Shown one piece after another: positions 7,905-16,594 of a stretch of DNA of 64,000 nucleotides. The DNA is from Aphanothece saxicola GSE-SYN-MK-01-06B (GTDB taxonomy: Bacteria > Cyanobacteriota > Cyanobacteriia > PCC-6307 > Cyanobiaceae). A program made the translations under genes and the position numbers. Position 1 is the first letter of the stretch; each line of letters starts with the position of its first letter. The notes below the pieces were generated by a model that searched no databases, was not told the origin of the DNA, and was given only the letters and a program-made list of their open reading frames with translations. The stretch covers positions 310,001-374,000 of the forward strand of contig JAHHGT010000002.1 in NCBI GenBank assembly GCA_019359745.1, written 5' to 3'.

Positions 7905-9398
7905 ATGGTCTTCGATTGGTTCAAACGGACGCTGGCCCAGCCCGCCCCGGAGCCCGAACCGCAGCCCGCCCCCGAGGCCGAGCCCGAGCCTGAAGTGACG
8001 GCGTCTGCTGAGGCCCCTGCGGCGCCTGTTGAGCCGGTAACGGAACCTGTGGCGCCTGCGCCCGCTCCGGCCGCAGCCGGTGTCGACGAGGACGCCCTGG
8101 CCTGGGCGCGCCAGGCCTACGCCCGGCTCAAGGCCCAGCAGGAGGCGACCAGCCCGCCCGTCGCCGAGCCTGCGCCTGCCCCCGCAGCTCCCGAGCCCGA
8201 GCCTCAGCCCGCCGCACCCGAGCCCGAGCCCGCCCCGCCCGCCGCCACGGGTCTGTCCCTGCTGGAGCAGGCCGCCGCCCAGCGCCAGCAGCGCCTCCAG
8301 GAGATCACCGCCCCCGCCGAGCCCGCCCCGCCGGCCGTCGCAGCGAGCCCCTTGGCCGCAGAGGCCGATGCCGCCGACCCCAGCCTGGGGGCCTTTGATG
8401 CCACCTTCACCTGGTCGGCGGAGGTGCTGGCGGCCCAGGGCCGTCGCGTCGAGGAGGTCTCCCTTGAGGAGATTGACTGGCTGGGCCGTCTGCGCCGCGG
8501 CCTGGAGAAGACCCGCAAGGGCTTCGTCACCCAGCTTCTGGAGAACCTCGGCGACGATCCCCTCACCCCGGCGGTGCTCGACGATCTCGAGTCCACCCTG
8601 TTGCGCGCCGATGTGGGCGTGAAGGCCACCGACCAGGTGCTCGACGCCCTGCGCCGCCGCCTCAACGAGGAGGTGGTGGATCCGGCCGAAGGCCTGCGCT
8701 TCCTCAAGGAGCAGCTGCGCGGCCTGCTGGATGCCCCGATCAGTGCCGGTGACACCGCCGTGCTGGCCCCCCAGCGCGATCGGCTCAACGTCTGGCTGCT
8801 GGTGGGGGTGAACGGGGTCGGCAAGACCACCACCCTCGGCAAGCTCGCCAACCTGGCGGTGCGCAGTGGTTACAGCTGCCTGATCGCCGCCGCCGACACC
8901 TTCCGTGCTGCAGCCGTGCAGCAGGTGAGCGTCTGGGGCGAGCGCAGCGGTGTGGCGGTGGTGGCCAACCCCAGTGCCAATGCCGATCCGGCGGCCGTCG
9001 TCTACGACGCCATCGGCGCCGCCCGCTCCAAGGGCACCGAGCTGGTGCTGGTGGACACGGCCGGCCGGCTGCAGACCAAGCACAACCTGATGGAGGAACT
9101 GGGCAAGGTGCGGCGCACCATCACCAAACTGGCGCCGGAGGCGGTGGTGGAGTCGCTGCTGGTGCTCGATGCCAGCCAGGGCCAGAACGGCCTGCGCCAG
9201 GCCATGGCCTTCGCCAGTGCCGCCGGCCTCACCGGGGTGGTGCTCACCAAGCTCGACGGCAGCGCCCGCGGCGGCGTCGCCCTGGCGGTGGCCTCCGAGG
9301 CGGGGCTGCCGATCCGCTTCATCGGGGCCGGCGAGGGCATTCGCGACCTGCGGCCCTTCAACAGCTTCGAGTTCGTCGAAGCGCTGCTGGCCTCCTGA
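7905..9398 (+). CDS. ftsY: Signal recognition particle receptor FtsY
   Basis: FtsY is the membrane-associated SRP receptor GTPase that docks ribosome-SRP complexes at the translocon. The NG domain occupies residues ~190-497: an N-domain four-helix bundle, G1 GVNGVGKTTTLGKLAN (~301), the insertion-box region AADTFRAAAVQQ, G3 VDTAGRLQTKHNLMEEL, G4 TKLDGSARGG, and G5 FIGAGEGIRDL. It is preceded by an unusually long (~185 aa) acidic, Pro/Glu/Ala-rich A domain made of repeated EPEPxPAP units. A domains are variable and mediate membrane or translocon contacts in other bacteria. The gene follows nusB by 11 nt. Confidence 0.96.
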   Translation: MVFDWFKRTLAQPAPEPEPQPAPEAEPEPEVTASAEAPAAPVEPVTEPVAPAPAPAAAGVDEDALAWARQAYARLKAQQEATSPPVAEPAPAPAAPEPEPQPAAPEPEPAPPAATGLSLLEQAAAQRQQRLQEITAPAEPAPPAVAASPLAAEADAADPSLGAFDATFTWSAEVLAAQGRRVEEVSLEEIDWLGRLRRGLEKTRKGFVTQLLENLGDDPLTPAVLDDLESTLLRADVGVKATDQVLDALRRRLNEEVVDPAEGLRFLKEQLRGLLDAPISAGDTAVLAPQRDRLNVWLLVGVNGVGKTTTLGKLANLAVRSGYSCLIAAADTFRAAAVQQVSVWGERSGVAVVANPSANADPAAVVYDAIGAARSKGTELVLVDTAGRLQTKHNLMEELGKVRRTITKLAPEAVVESLLVLDASQGQNGLRQAMAFASAAGLTGVVLTKLDGSARGGVALAVASEAGLPIRFIGAGEGIRDLRPFNSFEFVEALLAS

Positions 9399-9419
9399 CG
9401 CCCGCCAGCCGCTGCTACC

Positions 9420-10853
9420 TTGCGTGTCCTTTGCGGCCGCTCGGTGAGCAGCCAGCCGCCCCCGCAGCCCCTCTCCAGCTCCGCGCCGTCCCCGTCTCCC
9501 GATCGGGGGCCGTCGGTGACGGCTTCGCTGCGCCAGCTGCTCGACAGCCTCGGCCGGGAACAGCGCCGCAACCAGGAGCTTCTGGCGTCGCTGTCGTTCG
9601 CCCTGCGCAGCTACACCAACCTCAAGCGTTTCCTCGAGTTGGTGCCCCTGGTGGCCGCGCGGCTGGTGGAGGCCGAAGGCAGCCTGCTGGTGGTGTTCCA
9701 CGCCGATGGCCGGCTGTGGCGCGAGCAGCTCCAGGCCACAGCCGGCGAGCGCAGCGCCGAGGTGCTGCGGCAGCTGGCCGCCCTGCCCGATGGCCAGCTG
9801 CAGAACCAGGAGGGCGACGAGGCCGTCGCGGTGCTGCTCGACCCCTTGGTCCAGCGCCTGCTCGGCGCCCAGCAGGTGTTCGCCACCTCCGTGGTGGCCC
9901 GCAGTCGCCAGCGGGGCCGGCTGTATGTGTTCAGTGGCCAGCGAGGCTTCAGCTGGAGCGATGTGCGCCGCCGTCACCTCCAGCTGGTGGCCGACCTCAC
10001 CGGTGTGGCCCTGGAGAACGAGGTGCTGCAGCAGGACCGGCGCCGCCATGAACGGCTCGACCGCCAGCTGAGCATCGGCGCCGAGGTCCAGTCCCAGCTG
10101 CTCCCCGACCACTGCCCCGTGATCGATGGCGTCGAGCTGGCGGCCCTCTGCCGTCCGGCCTTCCAGGTGGGCGGCGACTACTACGACTTCATCCCCACCC
10201 AGCCCCAGCTCACCGGCCACCGGCGTGAGCAGGCCCCCTGGGCGCTGGTGATGGGGGATGTGATGGGCAAGGGGGTGCCGGCCGGCCTGCTGATGACCCT
10301 GCTGCGGGGCATGTTGCGGGCCGAGGTGCTCAGCGGCCTCCCCCCGGATCGCATCCTTCACGACCTCAACCAGCTGGCCCAGGAGGACCTGGCCCACTCG
10401 CACCGCTTCGTCACCCTCTTCTATTCCGACTACGACCCCCGCACCCGCCTGCTGCGTTACGCCAACGCCGCCCACAACCCGCCGCTGGTGTGGCGGCGCC
10501 ACGCCGGTCGGGTGGAGCGGCTCGACACCCCCGGCCTGCTGATCGGTCTGCAGAGCGAGGCGGACTACGGCTGCGGTGAACTGCAGCTGGACCCGGGCGA
10601 TGTGGTCCTCTACTACACCGATGGCGTCACCGAAGCCAGCGGCTTCAGTGGTGAGCGCTTCGATGAGGAGCGGCTGGTGCGGGCCTTCCATGGCGCCTGC
10701 CGGGCGGCCCATGAGGCCCAGACGATCCTGGATCGGCTGTTCGAGCGCCTCGACCGTTTCGTCGGCAGCGACCGCCGCCTCGAAGACGATGCCTCGATGG
10801 TGGTGCTGAAGGTGCGGGACGGGGTGGTGCTGCCCTCCCTGCCCCCGACCTGA
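9420..10853 (+). CDS. PP2C-type (SpoIIE/RsbU-like) phosphatase with N-terminal GAF-like sensor
   Basis: This is a Mn/Mg-dependent serine/threonine phosphatase of the SpoIIE/RsbU class. The N-terminal half (~40-215) looks like a GAF-type sensory domain ending in the connecting helix VALENEVLQQDRRRHERLDRQ. The phosphatase domain then shows AEVQSQLLPDHCP, FQVGGDYYDFI (metal-binding Asp), WALVMGDVMGKGVPAGLLMTLLRG, YANAAHNPPLVW, VLYYTDGVTEA and LEDDASMVVLKV. Such enzymes dephosphorylate anti-sigma antagonist proteins in partner-switching circuits, but no such partner is adjacent here. The track start is TTG 9420. GTG 9444 or GTG 9516 (VTASLRQLLDSL) are plausible true starts, because the first ~30 residues are Pro/Ser low complexity. 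Confidence 0.9.
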   Translation: MRVLCGRSVSSQPPPQPLSSSAPSPSPDRGPSVTASLRQLLDSLGREQRRNQELLASLSFALRSYTNLKRFLELVPLVAARLVEAEGSLLVVFHADGRLWREQLQATAGERSAEVLRQLAALPDGQLQNQEGDEAVAVLLDPLVQRLLGAQQVFATSVVARSRQRGRLYVFSGQRGFSWSDVRRRHLQLVADLTGVALENEVLQQDRRRHERLDRQLSIGAEVQSQLLPDHCPVIDGVELAALCRPAFQVGGDYYDFIPTQPQLTGHRREQAPWALVMGDVMGKGVPAGLLMTLLRGMLRAEVLSGLPPDRILHDLNQLAQEDLAHSHRFVTLFYSDYDPRTRLLRYANAAHNPPLVWRRHAGRVERLDTPGLLIGLQSEADYGCGELQLDPGDVVLYYTDGVTEASGFSGERFDEERLVRAFHGACRAAHEAQTILDRLFERLDRFVGSDRRLEDDASMVVLKVRDGVVLPSLPPT

Positions 10854-10891
10854 GACGAATGGCAAGCTGAAGGGCTGCCCGGAACCCCGTG

Positions 10892-12292
10892 ATGGCCGCT
10901 GACCCCTCCCCCACCACCTGGAGCGACCGCTTCGAGCAGGGTCTGCATCCGGCGATCGAGCGGTTCAATGCCTCGATCGGTTTTGACATCGCCCTGCTGC
11001 AGGAGGATCTCGACGGTTCCATCGCCCACGCCCGCATGCTGGGCCGCTGCGGTGTGATCACCCTGGAGGAAGCCGAGTGCCTGATCGAGGGGCTCGAGGC
11101 CATCCGGGCTGAGGCGGCCGCCGGCAGCTTCACGCCGGGCCTGGAGGCGGAGGACGTGCATTTCGCCGTGGAGCGGCGGCTGATCGAACGGCTCGGCTCC
11201 CTCGGCAAGAAGCTGCACACCGGCCGCAGCCGCAATGACCAGGTGGGCACCGACCTGCGCCTGTGGCTGCGGCGCCGCATCGACCACATCGATGCCGCCC
11301 TGGTGCGCTTTGAGCGGGCCCTGCTGGCCCAGGCCGACGCCCACCCCGACACCCTCATCCCCGGCTACACCCACCTGCAGCGGGCCCAGCCGGTCTGCCT
11401 GGCCCACCACCTGCTGGCCTATGTGGAGATGGCCGAACGCGACCGCCAGCGTCTGGCCGACGTGCGCCGCCGCGTCAACATCTGCCCCCTCGGGGCGGCG
11501 GCCCTGGCCGGGACTTCGGTGCCGATCGACCGGCGCCAGACCGCCGCCGAGCTGGGCTTCGAGGCGATCTACGCCAACAGCCTCGATGCGGTGAGTGACC
11601 GCGATTTCACCGTCGAGACGATGGCGGCGCTGTCCCTGGTGATGGCCCACCTCAGCCGTCTGGCGGAGGAGGTGATCCTCTGGGCCAGCGAGGAGTTCGG
11701 CTTCGTGGGGCTCACCGACCGCTGCGCCACCGGCAGCAGCCTGATGCCCCAGAAGAAGAACCCCGATGTGCCCGAACTGGTACGCGGCAAGAGCGGCCGC
11801 GTCTTCGGCCACCTGATGGGACTTCTGACGATGATCAAGGGTCTGCCCCTTGCCTACAACAAGGACTTCCAGGAAGACAAGGAAGCCCTGTTCGACGGGG
11901 TGCGCACCTGCCTCGATTGCCTTGAAGCGATGGCCGTGCTCTTCGAGGAAGGGCTCGACTTCCGCCCCGCCCGGCTGGAGGCCGCCGTGGCTGCCGATTA
12001 TTCCAACGCCACCGATGTGGCCGACTATCTGGTGGCCCGGGGTGTGCCCTTTCGGGAGGCTTATCAGCTGGTCGGAGGCCTGGTGAAGGCCTGCCTGGCG
12101 GAACAGCGGCTGCTGGCCGATCTGCCCCTGGAGCGCTGGCAGGAGCTGCATCCGGCCTTTGAGGCGGACATCCATGCCGTGATCGCGCCGCGGCAGGTGG
12201 TGGCGGCCCGGCGCAGCGAAGGTGGCACCGGCTTCGAGCGGGTGGCCGAGCAACGGCGCCAGGCCCGGGAGCGTCTGGACCAGATCCCCTGA
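10892..12292 (+). CDS. argH: Argininosuccinate lyase
   Basis: ArgH cleaves argininosuccinate to arginine and fumarate, the last step of arginine biosynthesis. The fumarase/aspartase superfamily signature [12 protein letters not shown] with its catalytic-loop serine is intact. So are the other family blocks, [20 protein letters not shown] and [13 protein letters not shown]. The length of 466 aa matches the family. ATG at 10892 is preceded immediately by an in-frame GTG at 10889, and either may serve. The gene lies 35 nt after the phosphatase gene on the same strand and 130 nt before the RNA-binding protein. No other arg genes are near, as is usual in cyanobacteria. Confidence 0.97.
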   Translation: MAADPSPTTWSDRFEQGLHPAIERFNASIGFDIALLQEDLDGSIAHARMLGRCGVITLEEAECLIEGLEAIRAEAAAGSFTPGLEAEDVHFAVERRLIERLGSLGKKLHTGRSRNDQVGTDLRLWLRRRIDHIDAALVRFERALLAQADAHPDTLIPGYTHLQRAQPVCLAHHLLAYVEMAERDRQRLADVRRRVNICPLGAAALAGTSVPIDRRQTAAELGFEAIYANSLDAVSDRDFTVETMAALSLVMAHLSRLAEEVILWASEEFGFVGLTDRCATGSSLMPQKKNPDVPELVRGKSGRVFGHLMGLLTMIKGLPLAYNKDFQEDKEALFDGVRTCLDCLEAMAVLFEEGLDFRPARLEAAVAADYSNATDVADYLVARGVPFREAYQLVGGLVKACLAEQRLLADLPLERWQELHPAFEADIHAVIAPRQVVAARRSEGGTGFERVAEQRRQARERLDQIP

Positions 12293-12422
12293 GGCGTGTC
12301 GCTTTCCGCCCCTGGCCTCCCATTGCTGCCCTGGGCCGGCCAGGCATTGGAATCGCGCGTCTCCGTCTAACCTTGGCGGGTCTCAGGCGCCTGCGCGCGC
12401 CATCGATTCCCCTCATCGGTCA

Positions 12423-12959
12423 GTGAGTATTTTCGTCGGCAATCTTCCCTTCCGCGCTGAGCAGGAGGACGTGGCTGAGCTGTTCGCTCCCTTCGGAGAC
12501 GTGGTCAACTGCTCCCTGCCGCTGGAGCGTGACACCGGCCGCAAGCGTGGCTTCGCCTTCGTCGAGATGGCCGACGCTGACACCGAGACCCGGGCGATCG
12601 ATGCCCTCCAGGGCGCCGAGCTGATGGGCCGTCCCCTGCGCATCAACAAGGCCGAACCCCGCAGTGGCGGCGGCGGTGGTGGTGGTGGCCCGCGCCGGGG
12701 TGGCGGGGGCTACGGCGGTTATGGCGGCGGCGGTGGCGGTTACGGCGGTGGTGGTGGCTACGGCGGCGGTGGCGACCGGGGTTCCGGTGCCAAGGGCTGG
12801 GAAGACCGCAGCTACGGCGGTGGCGGCGGTGCTGCGAGCGGTGGCGGTGGCGGTGCCGCCCCCGACCCCTTCGAAGCGGGCCGCTCCCGCCGGCGCCGCA
12901 CCGGTGGCGGTGGTGGTGAGTACGGCGGTGGCGGTGATTACGGCGGCGCCGAGGGCTGA
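12423..12959 (+). CDS. RRM-type glycine-rich RNA-binding protein
   Basis: A cyanobacterial Rbp-type protein (178 aa): one RNA recognition motif (residues ~1-82) with RNP2 SIFVGNLPF and RNP1 KRGFAFVEM, followed by a long glycine-rich tail with GGYGG repeats and a basic RSRRRR patch. The translated sequence upstream of GTG 12423 is not RRM-like, so GTG is the start. Family members are often cold- or stress-induced and bind mRNA. The tail is longer and more repetitive than the short tails of classic RbpA proteins. The repeat is mirrored in the DNA as ggcggtggc-type units, which are prone to slippage. Confidence 0.92.
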   Translation: MSIFVGNLPFRAEQEDVAELFAPFGDVVNCSLPLERDTGRKRGFAFVEMADADTETRAIDALQGAELMGRPLRINKAEPRSGGGGGGGGPRRGGGGYGGYGGGGGGYGGGGGYGGGGDRGSGAKGWEDRSYGGGGGAASGGGGGAAPDPFEAGRSRRRRTGGGGGEYGGGGDYGGAEG

Positions 12960-12987
12960 AGCGGGCGGGCCCCAGGGCTGATCCGCG

Positions 12988-14010
12988 TCACAGGCCCCGC
13001 TCTTCCAGCTGCCTGGCGGCGGCTTCCAGAACTTCCGGGCCGGCGCCGGCCTGGCCGGCCTCGCGGGTCAGCCAGCCGCGCCAGCCGCGCGCCCCGCTGA
13101 CCCCTTCCACCACGTGCACCAGGTGCCGGGCGATCGGCCACAGCCGTCCGCCCGCGGCGCACCAGCGCTCGGTGTGGGGCAGCACCCCCCGGAGCACCGT
13201 CGAGGCCCGGGCCTCGACGGCGGCGCCATCCCCGAAGATCTGCCCGTCCACCCCCGCCCAGCGCAGGGGATGGGCGTAGGCCGCCCTGCCCACCATCACC
13301 CCATCCACCCAGGCCAGCTGCTCCCGGCAGGGTGCAAGCTCCTCAAGGCCGCCGTTCAGTTCAATGCGCAGCGCTGGCCGCTCCCGTTTGAGGCGGTGCA
13401 CCAGATCCCAGCGCAGGGGCGGCACGGTGCGGTTCTGCTTCGGATCGAGGCCGTTCAGCCAGGCCTTGCGGGCATGGACGGCGAAGCGGGCGGCGCCGGC
13501 TGCGGCCAGGGTGTCCACGAAGGCCAGCAGTTCGGCGTAGGAATCCCGATCGTCAATGCCGATGCGGTGCTTCACCGTCACCGGCAGGGGGGTGGCCGCC
13601 GCCATCGCCGCCACGCAGCGGGCCACCCGTTCCGGCTCCGCCATCAGGCAGGCTCCGAAGCGGCCTTGCTGCACCTTTTCGCTGGGGCAGCCCAGGTTCA
13701 GGTTGATCTCGTCGTAGCCCCAGGCGGCCCCCATCCGGGCGGCCTCCGCCAGCAGCTCCGGGTCGTCGCCCCCCAGCTGCAGCACCAGCGGGTGCTCGAT
13801 CGGATCGAACCCCAGCAGCCGGTCCAGCCGCTGCTGCCGCTCCCCCATGCGGGAGGCGGAGCCCTCCCGGGCGATGTGGTGCAGCGCCCGGGCCACCACC
13901 ATCTCGGAGTAGAGCAGGCAGTGCCGGCTGACCTGCCGCATCAGCACCCTGAAGTGCCGATCGGTGCAGTCCAGCATGGGCGCCACACTGAAGCGGTAGT
14001 TGTGCTCCAT
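12988..14010 (-). CDS. dusA: tRNA-dihydrouridine synthase A
   Basis: This FMN-dependent enzyme reduces uridine to dihydrouridine in the tRNA D-loop. The DusA features are complete: RFSVAPMLDCTDRHFR at the N-terminus, YSEMVVARAL, LQLGGDDPELLAEAA, YDEINLNLGCPSEKVQQGRFGA with the catalytic cysteine, VTVKHRIGIDD, FAVHARKAWLNGL and ELNGGLEEL. The length of 340 aa is typical. The track ORF runs to 14979, but everything beyond ATG 14010 is antisense to the flavoprotein gene. Its start codon lies only 6 nt from the divergent start of that gene, so each promoter must sit inside the opposing coding sequence or the mRNAs carry almost no leader. Confidence 0.96.
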   Translation of the reverse strand: MEHNYRFSVAPMLDCTDRHFRVLMRQVSRHCLLYSEMVVARALHHIAREGSASRMGERQQRLDRLLGFDPIEHPLVLQLGGDDPELLAEAARMGAAWGYDEINLNLGCPSEKVQQGRFGACLMAEPERVARCVAAMAAATPLPVTVKHRIGIDDRDSYAELLAFVDTLAAAGAARFAVHARKAWLNGLDPKQNRTVPPLRWDLVHRLKRERPALRIELNGGLEELAPCREQLAWVDGVMVGRAAYAHPLRWAGVDGQIFGDGAAVEARASTVLRGVLPHTERWCAAGGRLWPIARHLVHVVEGVSGARGWRGWLTREAGQAGAGPEVLEAAARQLEERGL

Positions 14011-14016
14011 CGCCCC

Positions 14017-15306
14017 ATGCTGCCCAGCCGTGCCTCCGTGGTGGTGGTGGGAGGTGGACCGGCGGGCTTCATGGCCGCCATTGCGGCGGCCGAAGCGGCC
14101 GGTGGCCGTTTCCCCGGCGGCGTGCTGCTGCTGGAGTCCACCCCCGAACCGCTGCACAAGGTGCTGATCAGCGGCGGCGGTCGCTGCAACGTCACCCATG
14201 CCTGCTGGGACCCGCGGGTGCTGGTGGATCACTACCCCCGCGGCGGCAAGGCCCTGCGGGGGCCCTTCTCGCGCTTCGCCACCGGCGACACGGTGGCCTG
14301 GTTCCAGGCCCACGGCCTTCAGCTGGTGGAGGAGCCCGACGGCCGCCTGTTTCCCCGTTCCAACCGCTCCAGCTCGGTGGTCGAGACCCTGCGCCGGGCG
14401 GCGATCGCCGCCGGGGTGGCGGTGCACACGGCCCAGGCGGGCCAGACGGCCCAGGCCCTCCCCGGCGGCGGCTTCCGGCTGCGGTTGCGCTCGGGGGGCG
14501 AGCTGGAGGCCGAGCACCTGGTGCTGGCCACGGGCAGCCACCCCAGCGGCCACCGCATCGCCGCCTCCCTGGGCCACGGCCTGGTGGCGCCGGTGCCCTC
14601 CCTGTTCACCCTCACCCTGGCCGACCACCCCCTGGTGGACCTGGCCGGGGTGGCCATGGACCCGGTGCAGCTGGAGCTGCTGCTCACGCCCCTGCCGGGA
14701 ATCGCCGCCAGCTCCGCCACCAAGCCCCAGCGGCAACGGGGGCCGGTGCTGATCACCCACTGGGGTCTCAGCGGTCCGGCCACCCTGCGGCTCACGGCCT
14801 TCGCTGCCCGCGCCCTGCGGGAACGCCGCTACCGGGCCGAGCTCCGGGTCGACTGGACCGGTGGCCGCAAGCCGGCGGAGCTGGAGGGGTGGTTCGCCGA
14901 TGCCCGCCGCGACCAGGCCCGCCGTCAGCTCGGCAACTGGCGCCCCTGGCCCGACCTCAGCCGCCGCCTCTGGCTGCACCTGCTGGCGCTGGGAGGTGTC
15001 GACGCCAGCCTGCGCTGGGCCGATCTGCCCCGGCGCAGCGAGCAGGCCCTGGTCACCGCCCTGCGGGACAGCCGCTATCAGATCTCAGGCCGGGGGCCCT
15101 TCGGCGAGGAGTTCGTGACCGCTGGCGGCATCCCCCTGGCGGAAGTCAACCTGGCCACGATGGAGAGCCGGGTTCAGCCGGGACTGTTCCTGGTGGGGGA
15201 GCTGCTGGATGTGGACGGCGTCACCGGTGGCTTCAACTTCCAGCACTGCTGGAGTTCGGGTTGGCTGGCGGGGCAGGCGCTGGCGGCTCAGCGCACGTGC
15301 TCGTAG
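14017..15306 (+). CDS. BaiN/HI0933-family NAD(P)/FAD-dependent oxidoreductase
   Basis: A 429-aa flavoprotein of the HI0933/BaiN (YhiN) family. The N-terminal FAD-binding Rossmann motif is VVVVGGGPAGFMAAIAAAE. The family signature ISGGGRCNVTH follows, then LFPRSNRSSSVVETL and the C-terminal FAD-contact region VTAGGIPLAEVNLATMES with GLFLVGELLDVDGVTGGFN. Substrates are generally unknown for this family outside bile-acid metabolism, so no reaction is claimed. The start is ATG 14017, and the track ORF beginning at 13114 is a shadow of dusA. The 3' end overlaps the convergent pilC gene by 19 nt. Confidence 0.9.
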   Translation: MLPSRASVVVVGGGPAGFMAAIAAAEAAGGRFPGGVLLLESTPEPLHKVLISGGGRCNVTHACWDPRVLVDHYPRGGKALRGPFSRFATGDTVAWFQAHGLQLVEEPDGRLFPRSNRSSSVVETLRRAAIAAGVAVHTAQAGQTAQALPGGGFRLRLRSGGELEAEHLVLATGSHPSGHRIAASLGHGLVAPVPSLFTLTLADHPLVDLAGVAMDPVQLELLLTPLPGIAASSATKPQRQRGPVLITHWGLSGPATLRLTAFAARALRERRYRAELRVDWTGGRKPAELEGWFADARRDQARRQLGNWRPWPDLSRRLWLHLLALGGVDASLRWADLPRRSEQALVTALRDSRYQISGRGPFGEEFVTAGGIPLAEVNLATMESRVQPGLFLVGELLDVDGVTGGFNFQHCWSSGWLAGQALAAQRTCS

Positions 15307-16538
15307 ATCGAGAACATCGGCAGGTACATGGCCAGCAACACCGATCCCACGATGATGCCCACCAGCACGATCATGGCCGGCTCAAGCATGGAGGTCATCG
15401 CCTTCACCATGGTGGTCACCTCGTCTTCGTAGAAATCGGCCACCTTGGAGAGCATGGCGTCCATCTCGCCGGTTTCCTCCCCGATGGCGAGCATGTTCAC
15501 AGCCATCTCCGGGAACACATTCTTCATCCGCAGGGCGGCGCTCAGCGGCATGCCTTCGCTCACTTCATTCTTGCAGGAGATGATGGCATCGGAAATCACG
15601 GAATTGGTGGCGGTTTCTCTGACGATCTCCAGGGAAAGAAGGATCGGCACACCCGCCTTGGAAAGGGAACTCAGCGTTCGGCAGAACTGGGCGCTGGCCG
15701 TTTTCTGCAGCAGCTCACCGAACAGGGGCAGCTTCAGCAGCAGGCCATCGATCTGCCGCCGGCCGATCGGTGTGTTGTAGGTGGAGACCACCCAGAAGGC
15801 GAATCCCACCAGACCGCCCAGCAGGATCAGCGCTTTCCAGGAGCGCAGAAACTCACTGAGGTTCAGCATCATCTGGGTGAACAGGGGCAGCTCCGCCCCC
15901 AGCTGATCGAAGACGCTCGAAAAGGTCGGAATCAGGAAGATGGTCATGCCCAGGAACACCGCAATCGCGATCACCAGCACGGTGACCGGATAGCTCATCG
16001 CCCCTTTGATCTGGTTCTGAAGCTTGGCGTTGTCCTCCAGCAGCTTGGCCAGACGCTTGAGGGTGTCGTCGAGCACGCCGCCGGCTTCGCCCGCCTCCAC
16101 CAGGGCGATGCTGAGGTTGTCGAACACCTTCGGCCAGCGGCGCATGGAGTTGCCCAGGCTGTCGCCCTGGTTCACGTCCTGGGTCATGCCAGCCAGGGCC
16201 AGACGCATCTTGGTGGAGCGTTGCTGCATCCGCATCAGGTCGAGGCTGCGCAGGATCGGCACGCCGGCATCCACCAGGGCGGAGAGCTTGTTGGCGAACA
16301 GAGCCTTGTCCCGGATCGTCACCGGGCCCTCCAGCAGGTCGGAGAGGCCACTGAAGGAGGTGCCCACTTTCCTGACGCTCCCCTGGGGCACCTTCGGCGC
16401 CTCCTTCCGCACCAGGGTGTTGGGCAGGATGCCACGCCGGCGCAGTTCCCGCCTCGCCACCGAAGGGTTGTCCGCCGTCAGCGTCATCTCACGGCGCTGG
16501 CCGGACTTGGTGGTGTAGGTGACGACGAAGGCGGTCAT
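15288..16538 (-). CDS. pilC: Type IV pilus inner-membrane platform protein PilC
   Basis: PilC is the polytopic platform protein of the type IV pilus machine (type II secretion F family, 416 aa). Two repeated GspF domains are seen. The first spans FANKLSALVDAGVPILRSLDLM with the helices VTVLVIAIAVFLGMTIFLIPTF and ALILLGGLVGFAFWVVSTY. The second contains FCRTLSSLSKAGVPILLSLEIV and MLEPAMIVLVGIIVGSVLLAMY, ending in the classical YLPMFSIYEHV. It is the last gene of a pilB-pilT-pilC set on the minus strand, 56 nt after pilT, and its end overlaps the convergent flavoprotein gene. Confidence 0.96.
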   Translation of the reverse strand: MTAFVVTYTTKSGQRREMTLTADNPSVARRELRRRGILPNTLVRKEAPKVPQGSVRKVGTSFSGLSDLLEGPVTIRDKALFANKLSALVDAGVPILRSLDLMRMQQRSTKMRLALAGMTQDVNQGDSLGNSMRRWPKVFDNLSIALVEAGEAGGVLDDTLKRLAKLLEDNAKLQNQIKGAMSYPVTVLVIAIAVFLGMTIFLIPTFSSVFDQLGAELPLFTQMMLNLSEFLRSWKALILLGGLVGFAFWVVSTYNTPIGRRQIDGLLLKLPLFGELLQKTASAQFCRTLSSLSKAGVPILLSLEIVRETATNSVISDAIISCKNEVSEGMPLSAALRMKNVFPEMAVNMLAIGEETGEMDAMLSKVADFYEDEVTTMVKAMTSMLEPAMIVLVGIIVGSVLLAMYLPMFSIYEHVR

Positions 16539-16594
16539 GGCGGCGCTCGGGGGAAACGGGGATCGGCGTCCGGGGGAAAGGGGTCAGGGGACCA

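Noticed and set aside
7890-10865. A 991-aa minus-strand ORF opposite ftsY and the phosphatase gene
   Set aside because: Antisense shadow of two recognised proteins, with Gly/Gln/His-rich composition and no family signal.
12988-14979. dusA read as a 663-aa fusion
   Set aside because: The first 323 residues are the antisense of the flavoprotein gene; the DusA family start is ATG 14010.
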